Assembly: GCF_902686445.1 (NCBI RefSeq)
Contig: NC_062224.1
Coordinates: 54,745,156-54,809,155, forward strand
Source: Sciurus carolinensis
Taxonomy: Eukaryota > Chordata > Mammalia > Rodentia > Sciuridae
Reading direction: 5' to 3'
DNA: 64,000 nt
A program made the translations under genes and the position numbers. Below the pieces are notes generated by a model. The model made no database searches and was not told the origin of the DNA. It saw nothing but the letters and a program-made list of their open reading frames with translations. Shown piece after piece: positions 11,719 to 24,106 of this stretch (positions are counted from its first letter, which is position 1; every line of letters begins with the position of its first letter).

Positions 11719-13403
11719 TTCCTCCCCCACCCCTCCCACTCCTCTTTTCCATCTATACAGTCCCTCCTTCCTCCATTCTTGCCCCCCTCCCACCCCCCAT
11801 TATGTGTCATCATCTGCTTATCAGCGAGATCATTGGTCTTTTGGTTTTTCTGAGATTGGCTTATCTCACTCAGCATGATATTCTCCAATTTCATCCATTT
11901 GCCTGCAAATGCCATAATTTTATTATTCTTTATAGCTGAGTAATATTCCATTGTATATATATGCCACAGTTTCTTTATCCATTCATCAACTGAAGGGCAT
12001 CTAGGTTGGTTCCACAATCTGGCTATTGTGAACTGAGCAGCTGTGAACATTGAGGTGGCTGTATCTCTGTAGTATGCTGATTTTAATTCCTTTGGGTATA
12101 GACCAAGAAGTGGGATAGCTGGGTCAAATGGTGGGTCCATTCCAAGTTTTCTAAGGAATCTCCACACTGCTTTCCAGAGTGGCTGCACTAATTTGCAGCC
12201 CCACCAGCAATGTGTGACTGCACCTTTTTCCCCACATTCTCTCCAACACCTATTGTTGCTTGTATTCTTGATAATCACCATTCTAATTGGGGTGAGATGG
12301 AATCTTGGGGTAGTTTTGATTTGCATTTCTCTTATTACTAAAGATGGTGAACATTTTTTCATATGTTTGTTGATTGCTTGTAGATCTTCTTCTGTGACAT
12401 GTCTGTTCATTTCCTTAGCCCATTTGTAGATTGGGTTATTTGCATGCTTGGTGTAGAGTTTTTTGAGTTCTTTATAGATTCTGGAAATTAGTGTTCTATC
12501 TGAAGTATGAGTGGCAAAGATTTTCTCCCACTCTGTAGGCTCTCTCTTTGCATTGCTGATAGTTTCCTTTACTGAGAGAAAGCATTTAGTTTGAATCTGT
12601 CCCAATTATTGATTCTTGCTTTTATTTCTTGTGCTATGGGAGTCCTGTTAAGGAAGTCTGATCCTAAGCCAACAAGTTGAAGATTTGGACCTAATTTTTC
12701 TTCTATAAGATGCAAGGTCTCTGGTCTGATTTTGAGGTCCTTGATCCATTGTGAGTTGCTTTTTATGCAGGGTGAGAGATAGGGGTTTAGATTCATTCTG
12801 TTGCATATGGATTTCCAATTTTCCCAGCACCATTTGTTGAAGAGACTATCTTTTCTTCTTTGCATATTTTTGGCCTCTTTGTCTAGTATGAGAAAATTGT
12901 ATTTATTTGGGTTCGTGTCCGTGTCCTCTATTCTGTACCATTGATCTTGCTGTCTATTTTGGAGCCAATACCAAGCCGTTTTTGTTACTATTGCTTTGTA
13001 GTATAGTTAAAGTTCTGGTATTGCAATACCTTCATTCTTCCTGCTAAGGATTGCTTTAGGTATTCTGGGTTTCTTATTCTTCCAGATGAATTTCATGATT
13101 GCTTGCTCTATTTCTGTAAGGTACATCATTGGGATTTTAATTGGAATTGCATTGAATCTGTATAGCACTTTTGGTACTATGGCCATTTTGACAATATTAA
13201 TTCTGCCTATCCAAGAATATGGGAGATCTTTCCATCTTCTAAGGTCTTCCTCAATTTCTTTCTTCAATGTTTTGTAGTTTTCATTGTAGAGATCTTTTAT
13301 CTCTTTGGTTAGATTGATTCCCAAGTATTTTTTTTTTTTTGAGGCTATTGCAAATGGAGTTGTTTTCCTCATTTCCCTTTCAGATGTTTCATCACTTGCA
13401 TAT
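11719..13403 (-). pseudogene. L1 ORF2 C-terminal half and 3'UTR, minus strand
   Basis: Reading the minus strand from 13403 to 11719 gives the ORF2 region after the RT catalytic box, the Cys-rich C-terminus (a CWRECGEKG and HCWWGC pattern near 12190-12240) and the short G-rich 3'UTR ending in the A-tail (here T-rich at 11712-11720). Frames of 301, 98 and 121 codons in different phases show that it is broken by indels. No protein is expected. Confidence 0.9.
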
Positions 13404-13980
13404 AAAAATGCTTTAGCAGAATACTACAAAGATGCAGTCACATCAAAGTTCATAGCTGCTCAATTGACAATAGCCAGATTGTGGAACCAACCTAGATGCC
13501 CTTCAATTGGTGAATGGATAAAGAAACTGTGGTATATATACACAATGGAATATTACTCAGCCATAAAGAATAATAAAATTATAGCATTTGCAGGCAAATG
13601 GATGAAATTGGAGAATATCATGCTAAGTGAAATAAGTCAATCTCAAAAAAACCAAAGGACAAATGATCTCACTGATAAGTGGATGATGACACATAATGGG
13701 GGGGAGGGGCAAGAATGGAGGAAGGAGGGACTGTATAGAGGGAAAACAGGAGTGGGAGGCGGGGTAGGAGGGTAGGGAAAAAAATAACAGAATGAATCAA
13801 ACAACATTACCCTATGTAAATGTAGGATTACACAAATGGTATTCCTTTACTCCATGTACAAACAGAGAATCAACATGTATCCCATTTTTTTACAATAAAA
13901 ATAAATTTAAAAAAGAAAAAAAGAAAAAGAAAAATTAAAATGTCGATATTGAGAAAAAGCAAAACAAAAAAATGCTTTAG
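13404..13980 (+). mobile_element. Nested 5'-truncated L1 with 13-bp TSD
   Basis: AAAAATGCTTTAG occurs at 13404-13416 and 13968-13980. Between the copies is a plus-strand L1 3' end: the final ORF2 codons (frame 13305-13775 reads the typical RLWNQPRCPS...IYTMEYYSAIK tail), a G-rich 3'UTR (gggggggaggggcaagaatg) and an A-rich tail at about 13890-13960. Joining the flanks across one TSD copy restores a continuous minus-strand ORF2, so this insertion is younger than the host L1. Confidence 0.93.
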
Positions 13981-14370
13981 ATTTATGTGTGTTGATTTTA
14001 TAGCCTGCTATTTTGCTGAATTCATTGATGAGGTCTAGAAGTTTTCCGGAGGAGTTTTTTGGATCCTCTAAATATAGAATCATGTCATCAGCAAATAGTG
14101 ACAGCTTAAGTTCCTCTTTTCCTCTTCGTATCCCTTTAATTTCTTTAGTCTGTCTAATTGCTCTGGCTAGAGTTTCGAGGACAATGTTGAATAGAAGTGG
14201 TGAAAGAGGACATCCCTGTCTTATTCCTGTTTTTAAAGGGAATGGTTTCAGTTTTTCTCCATTAAGAATGATGTAGGCCATGGGCTTAGCATAAATAGCC
14301 TTTACAATGTTCAGGTATGTTCCTACTATCCCTATTTTTTCTAGTGTTTTGAGCATGAAGGGGTGTTGTA
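13981..14370 (-). pseudogene. L1 ORF2 reverse-transcriptase segment, minus strand
   Basis: Minus-strand frame 13907-14356 encodes the RT core with [17 protein letters not shown] and the catalytic [11 protein letters not shown] box (FADD in place of YADD, normal for L1). This block joins on to 11719-13403 once the nested L1 is removed. It ends at the inversion junction at 14370/14371. Confidence 0.93.
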
Positions 14371-16573
14371 CCAGAAAAGATGGTAAGAAATCATGAACAG
14401 AATCTCCAAGAACTATGGGACATTATGTAAAGACCAAATTTAAGAATTATTGGGATTAAGGAAGGCACAGAGGTACAAACCAACTGAATGAACAACCTAT
14501 TCAATGAAATAATAGCAGAAATTTCCCAAACCTGAAGAATGAAATGGAAAATCAAATACAAGAGGCTAACAGAATACCATATGCACAAAATCACAACAGA
14601 TTCACACCAAGGCACATTATAATGAAAATGCCTAACTTTAGAATTAAAGATAGGATTTTGAAGGCCGCCAGAGAAAGGCATCAGATTACATATAAGGGAA
14701 ATCAACATGGATGGCAGCAGTCTTCTCAGCCCAGACTCTAAAAGCTAGAAGGGCCTGGAACAACATATTTCAAGCTCTGAAAAAACATGGTTGCCAACCA
14801 AGAATCCTATAGCCAGCAAAACTAACCTTCAGATTTGAAGATGAAATAAAATCTTCCATGATAAACAAAAGTTAAAAGAATTTACAAATAGAAAGCCTGC
14901 ACTACAAAATATTCTCAACAAAATATTCCATGAGGAGGAAATGAAAAATAACAATGTAGGTCAGCAAAGGGGGGAACTACCTTAGAGAAAAACCACTCAA
15001 AGGAGAAACCAAGCCAACTTAAAAACCAAAAATAAGAATCAAATAAAGTTGACTTCAAGCCAAATTTAGTCAGAAGGGATAAAGAAGGACATTTCATACT
15101 GCTAAAGGGAACCATAAATCAGGAAGACATAACGATCGTAAATATTTATGCCCCAAACAATGGTGCATCCCTGTACATCAAACAAATCCTTCTCAATTTC
15201 AGGAATCAAATAGACCGCAACACAATAATTCTGGGTGACTTTAACACTCTGCTGTCACCACTAGATAGATCTTCCAAACAAAAACCAACCAAAGAAACCA
15301 TAGAACTCAATAACACAATCAATAACATAGACTTAATAGACATATATAGAATATTCTATCCTTCAATGAGTGGATTCACTTTCTTGTCAGCAGCACATGG
15401 AACCTTCTCGAAAATAGACCATATGTTATGCCAAAAAGCAGCCCTTAGGAAATGCAAAAAAATAGAGATACTGCCTTGTGTTCTATCAGATCATAATGGA
15501 CTCAGAGTAGAAATCAATGACAAAATAAAAAACAGAAATTTCTCCACACCTGGAGACTAAATAATAGGCTATTGAATGAAACATGGATAACAGAAAACAT
15601 CAGGGAGGAGATAAAAAAATTCTTAGAGGTCAATGAGAATGACGATACAACATATCAAAATCTCTGGGACACTATGAAAGTGGTAGTAAGAGGAAAATTC
15701 ATTGCATGGAGTGCATTCCAGAAAAGAATGAAAAGTCAACAACTAAATGACCTAACATTACAGCTCAAAGCTCTAGAAAAAGAACAACAGAATAACAGCA
15801 AAAGTAGTAGAAGACAGGAAATCATTAAAATCAGAGCTGAAATCAATGAAATTGAAACAAAAGAAACTATTCAAAAAATTGACAAAACAAAAAGTTGGTT
15901 CTTTGAGAAAGTAAACAAAATAGACAAACCCTTAGCCACACTAACAAAGAGAAGGAGAGAGAAGACTCAAATTACTAAAATACATGATGCAAAAGGAAAT
16001 ATCACGACAGACACCACTGAGATACAGAACACAATGAGAAGCTACTTTGAAAATCTGTATTCCAACAAAATAGAAACTACTGAAGACATTGACAAATTTC
16101 TAGAGACATATGCTCCTCCCAAACTGAACCAGGAGGACAAACACAATTTAAACAGATCAATATCAAGCAATGAAATAGAAGAAGCCATTAAAAACCTACC
16201 ATCCAAGAAAAGCCCAGGACCAGACAGATTCTCAGCCGAGTTCTACAAGAACTTCAAAGAAGAACTCATTCCAATACTTCTCAAAGTATTCCAGGAAATA
16301 AAAAAGGAGGGTACCCTACCTACCTCATTCTATGAAGCTAATATGACCCTCATACCCAAACCAGGAAAAGACACATCAAGGAAAGAAAATTTTAGACCAA
16401 TATCCTTGATGAATATAGATGCAAAGATCCTTAACAAATATTGGCAAACCGTATCCAAAAACATATTAAGAAAATTGGGCACTATGATCAAGTGGGGTTC
16501 ACCCTGGAATGCAAGGATGGTTTAACATCCGTAAATCAATAAATGTAATCCATCATGTCAATAGACTTAAGGA
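14371..16573 (+). pseudogene. Inverted L1 5' part: ORF1 3' end and ORF2 5' half
   Basis: 14371-14960 matches the last part of ORF1 but carries stops. ORF2 endonuclease sequence follows, including the SDHNGL motif (frame 15366-15560). A 317-codon frame (15572-16525) then covers the linker and early RT, with the motif [19 protein letters not shown]. About 140 bp between the ORF1 end and the endonuclease is missing compared with the copy at 58 kb. Frameshifts and stops make it non-functional. Confidence 0.9.
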
Positions 16574-16588
16574 TAAGTAATGCTTTTT

Positions 16589-18395
16589 AAATTTCTCAGT
16601 TTTAATTCCTTATAGTGAAAATTCTGGAATTTCTGCTGAGATGAGAAAGTTTGATAGATTGGTCTTATGTCATAAGGGTTAATGGGATGTGTTTGTGGAG
16701 AGCTGTCCCTTTCCTGAGAATTGACAGATCTGCAAATGGCAGCTGTGGTGGTGGAAGCAGAAGCAATAGGATGGTGACTGGAAGGGGGCTGCTGTCAAAC
16801 CATAATGCTGGTGACCTGACCTAGCAGGAGTGGGACCCAGAGGAGGACCAGGAGGGGACCCAGCCATCCCTTAAGAAGGGTGATCTGTGGCTTTTATTAG
16901 AAGCTGTCTAGGTTCTTATTGCACTTGTGTCTTGGTGGGTCATAGGAACAGAATGACAAGATACTCCCTGACCACATGGAATATCATTAGGTCTTGGATT
17001 ATAAAGAGGGACCTTTATCACATACTCACACAATAGGTGTGTTTATATTTCCTTCACCCATGTACCTTGACATCCAAAAGGCAAGATGTGGATGGGAGGT
17101 GGGGAAATAGAATCTGAAATATTTTGGCAGGACTGCAGAGTCATGATGTGTTGTACCAAATGGGGGTGGGACAGAAAGAGAGCTGCTTCAGGAAACTGGG
17201 CACATTGACATCTGGCAGAGTTCAGGCTCCACTGGCACTGATGAGACCTGTGAGATCAGGTGGTTTCATACTCATCCTACAGGAGAGGTGGCCCATAGCT
17301 CTCCTCAGACAGGGCTGACAGTCCCTTCAGAGTAAGCATACTGTCTGAAAAGCAATGACAACATAAATCCAAGAGGGAAGCTCAGTGCCTAGCATGACTG
17401 TGGTGAACCCCACTCACTTTAAAAGAACACCTGTGGAAAACTGCACACTTCAGATTTCAAGTTCACTCCCATCTCTCGCTGCCCTAGTCCACAGCAATTG
17501 CATTGTAGAGAGAAAGATTTCTTTGATTCATTGTGCATAATTTCAGGAAGTTGGTTTAAAAAACACCTGCTTTAAGCTGGAGACTGAAGCAGCAAGTTGG
17601 AAAATGATGATTTATTCAGTTTCTAATAACCTCTTGGTATTGACTGCAATAAGTCAAATCCATTGAGTCCCATAGTGGATGCAGACAAGCTGAGTGAGCA
17701 CCTAGAGCATTTCTTTCTCTTGCAATTGGGGTAGGGAATGTGAAGGAAGCTCTGCCAACACACCAGTCCAGGAATCCAAATGCAGTGGTCAGCCCTCCCA
17801 TGGACAGTTCAGCCTCGGGGGCCTCTGGCATTCTAGTGACAGTCACTCCCCACCTTGCATACAACTCTGGTTTTCAGATATTCTGGAAGGAAGATGGGCA
17901 GTGGGGGCTGTGGATCTCAAACCAGGTTTCTAAGCTTTGCCCTCTGTGCAGGGTCCTCTCCATTTGATTCTTACCATGTGAGATTTTGTTGAATACAGAG
18001 AATACATCACTGTAAGGATTTTTCAAAGGTAGGTTAAGTTACTGAGCAGGTGTTGTTGAAAATGGGAGAGGCACAATATCCACTCCAATGAGTTAAAAAG
18101 AGATTATGGTCCCCCAGAAAATGCATGCAAGATTAACTAGCCCAAATTGTCCCAACTCAGAGGCTGTTGAGTTCTCTACTTTAGACCAGAGTTTGTGAAA
18201 GAGAGGCTAATTCATTGTCATTCATGTATCCCCAAGGATTGGTGCACAGTAAGTTTTGTGTGAGCATCTGTATACTGAACTCTAGTAGGATTAAAAAAAA
18301 AAAAACCTTTCATTTGTAAATAATTTTAATTTTACAGAATAAATGGAAGTGTAGGTCAAATGACACTCGTATATACTTGACCTAGGTTCACTCTT
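16589..18395. other. No recognised gene or repeat
   Basis: The first 100 bp should be the flank of the 11.7-kb ERV fragment, displaced by the L1. The rest, including several GC-richer ORFs of 60-80 codons, has no similarity I can name. A short L2-like tail (gtatccccaaggattggtgc) lies near 18228. Confidence 0.35.
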
Positions 18396-18399
18396 ATTT

Positions 18400-18800
18400 G
18401 TTAACATCGGTTTCTACATTTGTTCTTTTTCTCTCTATTTCTTTCTTTATTCATAGTATTACTATTTCTTCCTGAACCACTTGAGCATAAGTTGCATATG
18501 TCATTGCTGTTTATCCTTAAGTACCTCTCTGCGTGTTTTCTAAGACTCAAGTTATTCTCTACAAACCTGTGTTGTTGATTCCCTTTATTTTAACAGACAG
18601 TACATCATCTACCCTACTGCCTATATTCCCACTGTCTCAATTATTCCAAAATATTCTCTATAGCTTATTCTCTCCCTCCAGTACAGGACCCAGTCCACGA
18701 TCAGGTACTACAATTATTGTCACATGTCTTTAATCTTCCCCATAATACATTCTTTGTCATTTATGACATTGACTTTTTATTAATATAGTCCCAACTCTTC
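18400..18800 (-). mobile_element. Possible ancient L1M-type 3' region
   Basis: tcctgaaccacttgagcata, gtcacatgtctttaatcttc and tcatttatgacattgacttt occur in the order seen in an old mammalian LINE repeat that I remember but cannot name securely. Strand and family are tentative. Confidence 0.4.
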
Positions 18801-19414
18801 TGTATTGCTATGGGTATATATTCTGGATGTGGGTCTGACTTTTTTCTCCACATCTCTCAGACAGTACATATTTGCAAGGACTTAGTTGGTGTCTGCTTAT
18901 TATCATGGGATCTGGCTCATCACCTCAGATCAATAGACCAAATTTTTCACTAAGGAGATGAACCAGGAACCAAGAGTCCCACTATGCTGAATCTGCTACA
19001 AATTGCCAACTTGAGTATTAGAATGGTACCATCAAGGTACCAGCTTTGAGATGACAGCCTGGGTGTTTGGAATGCTCTGTTTCAAGATGCAGCACGTACT
19101 CTGAACCAGTGGCTATGTTATGAGGCTGTGTCCCTGAGAAATCAAATAAATGGGCCTGGCAACCAGGGATAAATGTAGAATTGCTCATTTTTCCTTGCTG
19201 TTTTGACATGTTTCACATTCTCTTGGGGGTGAGGAACTTCTATCAAGGAACATCTGAAAAGAATACACCTCAATTTAAAGCTATGGCTGCCTCCTGGTCA
19301 TTTTGGGCTCCTCCAGTAGACAGAGGTGTTACTCTACTGGTGGTGATAATTGACTTTGATCATCATGGAAAGTTAAGGTTATAGCTACATAATGAGGTAG
19401 GGAAGATGTCCGAG

Positions 19415-19630
19415 TCCCTTTTTTGTACCATAACTCTATATCTAAGTTTGGGTGATTACTATAGAATGGAAAATTGTTTCCCACAGTTCTGGAAGTCAGA
19501 AGTGGGAAATGTTTTTGTCCCAGTGACTGTGTCCTCATTTGGCAGAAAAGTGGAAATGAGAAAACCCACAAAAGTCTTTATTTTCATTAATTTAATCTTA
19601 TTTTAGTGCTATGAAATATTTAAAGAAACC
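19415..19630 (-). mobile_element. MaLR (MLT1-like) LTR, left part
   Basis: ccacagttctggaagtcaga and ggtgattactatagaatgga are the reverse-complement 3' portion of MLT1-type LTRs. The matching right part appears at about 20900-21030, after an L1. Confidence 0.55.
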
Positions 19631-19632
19631 CA

Positions 19633-20897
19633 GGAGTTTTTTTTTTTAATTTATGGATTATTTTTAGTTATACATGACAGGAGATTCCATTTTGCTATAA
19701 TTATACAACATGAAATATATTTTATTCTAGGTAGAATCTCCTTCTTATGGATGTACTTGATGATGTGATTCATGGTGTTGTTTTCATATACATACATGGG
19801 GAAAGTATGTCAGATTCAATCTGCTCTCTTTCCTCTTTCACTCCTTCTTTCCCTCCATTCCTCACTGTCTAATCTACTGTGCTTCTAGTCTTCCCCTCAC
19901 CTCCCTTTATTATATGTTAGCTTCCATATAGCAGAGAAAACATTTGACTGTTGTCTTTTGGGGACTCTTATTTAGCAGGATAGTCTCCAGATCCATCCAT
20001 TTGCTTGCAAATTTCATAGTCATTCTTTATTGCTGAGTAATAGTCCATTGTGTATATGTACCACATTTTCTCTATTCATTTATCTATTGAAGGTAACCTA
20101 CGTTGGTTCCATAGCTATTGTGAACTGAGTTGCTATAAACATTGATGTGGTTGTGTCACTGTAGTATGCTGAGGAGTGATTATATACTGAGGAGTGGGAG
20201 AACTGGGTTAAATGGTAGTTCCACTCCAAGTTTTCTGAGAAATATCCATTCTGTTTTCCAGAGTATGTCACCCAAATTTGCATTCCCACCAGCAATGTAT
20301 GAGTGTACCTTTTACACCACATCCTCACCAACCTTTATTGTTACTTGTATTCTTGATAATCACCATTCTGACTGCAATGAAATGGAATCTCAGTGTAATT
20401 TTAATTTTCATTTCTCTAATGGCTAAAGATGTTGAACATATTTTCATAGATTTATTGACTATTCATGTTTCTTCTGTGAAGTGTCTGTTCAGTTCCTTTG
20501 CCTATTTATTCACTGGGGGTTATTTGGTTTTTGTTTTGTTTTGTAATTTTGGTGTTACGTTTTTTCAATAGTCTTTATATGTAGTCTTTTTGGAATAGTT
20601 TTTATATAGTTTGGAAATTAATGCTCTGAGTTGCAAGTGGCAAATATTTTATCCCATTTGGTAGACTTTCTCTTCATACTTTTGATTATTTCCTTTGCTG
20701 TGAGGAATCTTTTTAGTTTGATGTTGTCCCATTTATTAATTCTTGATTTTACTACTTGCACTTTGAGAGTCTTATTAAGGAAGTCAATGCCTGAGCCAAT
20801 ATATTGAAGTGCTGGGTGTACATTTTCTTCTAGTATATGCAGGGTTTCGGGTCTAAAACCTAGGTCCTTGGTCCATTTTGAGCTGAGTTTTTACAAG
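19633..20897 (-). mobile_element. L1 3' portion, minus strand, inserted in MaLR
   Basis: A T-rich stretch at 19637-19650 (the A-tail reversed) is followed by a 3'UTR that differs from the 11.7- and 56-kb copies. Then come the reversed ORF2 C-terminus (gctgagtaatagtccattgtg, interrupted by substitutions; ttgtattcttgataatcaccattc) and sequence up to the post-RT region. This is a 5'-truncated element of an older subfamily. Confidence 0.85.
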
Positions 20898-20899
20898 TC

Positions 20900-21035
20900 C
20901 CTTTTATATAAGCTCCGATCCATTAATTAGGGTTCATGACATAAACAGCAAGACCTTACATCTTAATACCATCACAAGGAAGATTAAGTTTCAACATGAA
21001 CTCATGGGAAACACCATTGTGCAAACCACAGCAGA
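20900..21035 (-). mobile_element. MaLR (MLT1-like) LTR, right part
   Basis: cttaataccatcacaaggaa and gattaagtttcaacatgaac match the reversed 5' part of MLT1-type LTRs. It is probably the continuation of 19415-19630. Confidence 0.6.
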
Positions 21036-21151
21036 GGGTGACGTCTCGAACCTAGAAGATATTCATCTGAAACCTCTTGGTGGTTCCATACATTGGTTAC
21101 AGAAAATGAAATGATGAAAACCACAGCCTGACAAAGACATTATTCCTAAGG

Positions 21152-21275
21152 CTCAGATCCCTTTTTTTTTTCTTTTTTTTTTTTGGTGTGGTGCTGGGGA
21201 TTGAACCCATGGCCTTGTGCTTGCAAGGCAAGCACTCTACCAACTGAGCTATCTCCCCAGCCCTCAGATCCCTTT
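21152..21275 (-). mobile_element. Young ID SINE with 13-bp TSD
   Basis: CTCAGATCCCTTT is duplicated exactly at 21152-21164 and 21263-21275. Between them lies a T-rich tail, then the reversed ID sequence with intact B box (gggattgaacccatggcc) and A box (gagctatctccccagccc). Confidence 0.97.
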
Positions 21276-21984
21276 AAAGAAGATCTGAATTCCCCATCAG
21301 GAGCAACTGAAATTCTAGAGCAACTGAAATGCTAATTACGAATGAAAGGAATCTAGAATGAGTGGTGGAGGAGGAAGATGAACATCAATTAGCTTTGAGA
21401 CCAACTGCAGCATTGAGGTTGTAACACACCTCTACTATTTGGAAGTGAGGATCTTCTTGTTGTTAGAAAGATCTTCTAGTTAATGTTTCCACTAACACTT
21501 CCATTTCAAGCATTTTTGCAAATTGTTTTTATCAGCAAGTGTTTGTTACTTGAAGGACATGGTAAACTTATCAAGAAGGAGGATGAATTTGAGTTGGGGC
21601 CACACCTGTGTCCCGTGGCATCCCTCTACATACCAGGGACATTTTAGCGGTAACAAGGAGACTTTTCTCTGGTTTGAAGAACACATTTATTCTACTTTCT
21701 GGGCAAGCTAGAAGTGTTGGGAAGCTTCATGGCCCTGGCAAGTAGATCTGAACTCATGATAGATGGGGAGTTGGTGGGAAAACAACCTTTTCAGACCTTC
21801 ATTGTCTCCCCGAGGACCTCCAGCATTAGTTGCCCTCAATTGTAGCTGCCTGGTTCATGGATCCTTTTTCGGTTTATTTACTTTTCCCACCACATATTTC
21901 TAGTTTCCTGTTTATATTTTCTGGCTTCACTTCCTAAATCTCCTTGTTTGAAGTCCTGCTTCTCCAGACATCCAAACTAAGACT
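21276..21984. other. No recognised feature
   Basis: Unassigned sequence. A local duplication gcaactgaaattctag / gcaactgaaatgctaa lies at about 21302-21335. Confidence 0.35.
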
Positions 21985-22775
21985 GCACTTCAAAGTTCTC
22001 ACGGCGATTTCATCTCACTCTAGTCAGAGCGACAATTATCAAGAATACAAGTAACGATAAATGTTGGCGAGGACGTAGGGGGAAAGGTACACTCATATGT
22101 TGCTGGTGGGACTTCAAATTGGTACAACCACTCTGGAAAGCAGTGTGGAGGTTCCTCAGAAAATGTGGAATGGAACCACCATTTGAACCAGTTATCCCAC
22201 TCCTCTGTTTACACCCAAAAGACTTAACATTAGCATACTATAGTGACACAACCACACCAGTATTTATAACATCTCAATTCACAATAGCTAAACTGTGGAA
22301 CCAGCCTAGGTGCCCTTCAACAGATGAATGGATAAAGAAAATGTGGTACATATACACAATGGAATATTACTCAGCCATAAAGAGAAATGAAATTATGGCA
22401 TCTGCCAGGAAATGGATGGAACTGGAGACACTCGTGCTAAGTGAAATAAACCAACCCCCCCCAAAACCAAAGGTGGAATGTTTTCTTTGATATGTGGATG
22501 CTAACTTACAATAAGTCAGGCGGAGGCGGGGTGTAGGGAAGAGTAGAAGTACCTTGAATTAGACAAAGGGGAATGAAGGGAAGGGAGGGCAAATTGCAAT
22601 AGGAAAGACAGAATGAATCAGACATTACTTTCCTATGCATATATGAATACAAGACCAATGTAATTTTACATCATGTACAACCAGCAGAATGGGAAGTTAT
22701 ACTCCATATATGTATAATATGTCAAAACACATTCTACTATTATATATAACTAAGAACAAATTTTAAAAAAATTTT
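21985..22775 (+). mobile_element. 5'-truncated L1 3' end
   Basis: It starts at gttctcacggcgatttcatc, deep in ORF2. Frame 22119-22490 reads the ORF2 C-terminus (WKAVWRFLRKCGMEPPFEP ... IYTMEYYSAIK). It then enters a G-rich 3'UTR and an A-rich tail near 22745-22775. The older 3'UTR type resembles the 19.6-kb copy. Confidence 0.92.
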
Positions 22776-22894
22776 TAATAGACAACTAAGGAAAGGGTAA
22801 GCTACCAGGTATGAGAGTTTTTTGTAAAATGTGTATCAGAAAAAATGCCTGTGCCTAGAATATAATAATCCTTTTTACAGCTCAATAAGAAGAC

Positions 22895-23372
22895 AACTAT
22901 TACAGTTGGACCTAGAATGCGCCCCCCAACCAAGGATCATGTGTTTGTTGATAATTAAGCAGTGTTCAGAGGTGGTCATTAGGAAAGTCACGGGATCATG
23001 AGGGCTCTGATTTCATCAGTGTATTAATCCATTTGGAGACTCATAATCTGATAGCATCATTGAGTGGTGGTGAAAACTGTAGGCCATTGTGCCTAGTTGG
23101 AAGAAGTGAGTCACTGGGGGTTTGTATAGGGAAGGTATATCTTGCCCTGGTCCCTTCTTGGATTGCTGCTTCCCAGGTGCCAGGAGCTGAGCTGCTTTCC
23201 TCTGCCACATCCTCTGCCATGCTGATCTGCCTCACCTCAGGTCCAAAGCAAGGAAGTCAGCCAACAATCAACTGAATCTGCGGGACACATGAGCCAAAGT
23301 GAACCTTTCTTCCTTTAAGGTAACTTTTTCAATATTATGCCACAACAATAAAAATCTACCACAACAGACCAA
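22895..23372 (+). mobile_element. MaLR LTR (ORR1/MLT1-like)
   Basis: The words run in the expected order: cagttggacctagaatgcgc (5' end), gtcacgggatcatgagggct, tgtattaatccatttggaga, gaagtgagtcactgggggtt, ctgctttcctctgccacatc, atgagccaaagtgaaccttt. A poly(A) signal AATAAA lies near 23348. Strand and class are clear; the subfamily is not. Confidence 0.85.
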
Positions 23373-23935
23373 TTTTTAGAAAATGAATAAAAAATATTTA
23401 AAAGACACTTCCAAAAACAGAGATGGTAAATAAACACATGAAAAGGTGATGACAGCATTAATCATCAATAAATGCAAATTCTATCTATAATGAGATAATA
23501 AGAAAGAAATTACAGGGCCTTAGAGAAGCTCCCTTTGCTTGAACCAGTGACTCTTTACTTAGGCCTCCCGGTGCCCAGTGGGCAACTGAGAGCTGGGTGT
23601 AGCTTGGCATCTCTGCCTTCATGTGTGTCTGCATTTATTACCTTGAACTTGTCACACTCTCAGCTCTGCACATAGGCATGTTGATCATTTTAGGAGTGCT
23701 CATGTAAATCAGATGATATCAGATTAAACAGCCCTAAATTTATCTAATCTAGATTGTCTGTTTGGAAAACTGACGTAACATGTGCAGCATCCTGTTTCAG
23801 ACCCTGAAGTGGCACTTAAAAGCATTAGTCCTTGTCCTCACCTTCCAGGAAACTACCTCCACACCATTGATGATACAAAGCTCTGTCCTTATATTTACAA
23901 TGCCAATCCAACAGCAAGGATAAGGTTTTGGAATA
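23373..23935. other. No recognised feature
   Basis: Unassigned sequence between the MaLR LTR and a purine-rich tract. Confidence 0.35.
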
Positions 23936-24106
23936 GAAAGGAAAGGAGGAAAGGAGAGAAAGAAAGGAAAGGAAAAGAAAGGAGGAACTAAGGAAGGAAG
24001 GAAGGGAAAAAAGAAAAATGAAAAAAGAAGGAAGGAAGGAAGGAAGGAAGGAAGGAAGGAAGGAAGGAAGGAAGGAAGGAAGGAAGAAAGAAAAAGGAAA
24101 AGAAGA
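23936..24106. repeat. Purine-rich (GGAA)n microsatellite
   Basis: About 170 bp composed almost entirely of A and G. The core is a long run of perfect GGAA repeats at roughly 24030-24085, with degenerate GAAA/GGAAA repeats on both sides. Confidence 0.97.

Larger units (their letters stand above)
11704..16588 (-). mobile_element. Twin-primed (5'-inverted) L1 with 15-bp TSD
   Basis: The identical 15-mer TAAGTAATGCTTTTT sits at 11704-11718 and 16574-16588, bracketing the insertion. Between them the L1 3' part runs on the minus strand: 11719-13403 and 13981-14370, interrupted by a nested L1. The 5' part, from late ORF1 into mid ORF2, runs on the plus strand (14371-16573). The two parts meet in ORF2 with about 55 bp missing compared with the copy near 59.9 kb. 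Inverted 5' ends with a small junction deletion are the signature of twin priming. The inverted part starts within ORF1, so the element is also 5'-truncated. Confidence 0.93.

Noticed and set aside
11421..11939. 172-codon plus frame
   Set aside because: It spans the ERV LTR and the reversed L1 3'UTR, so it is not a gene.
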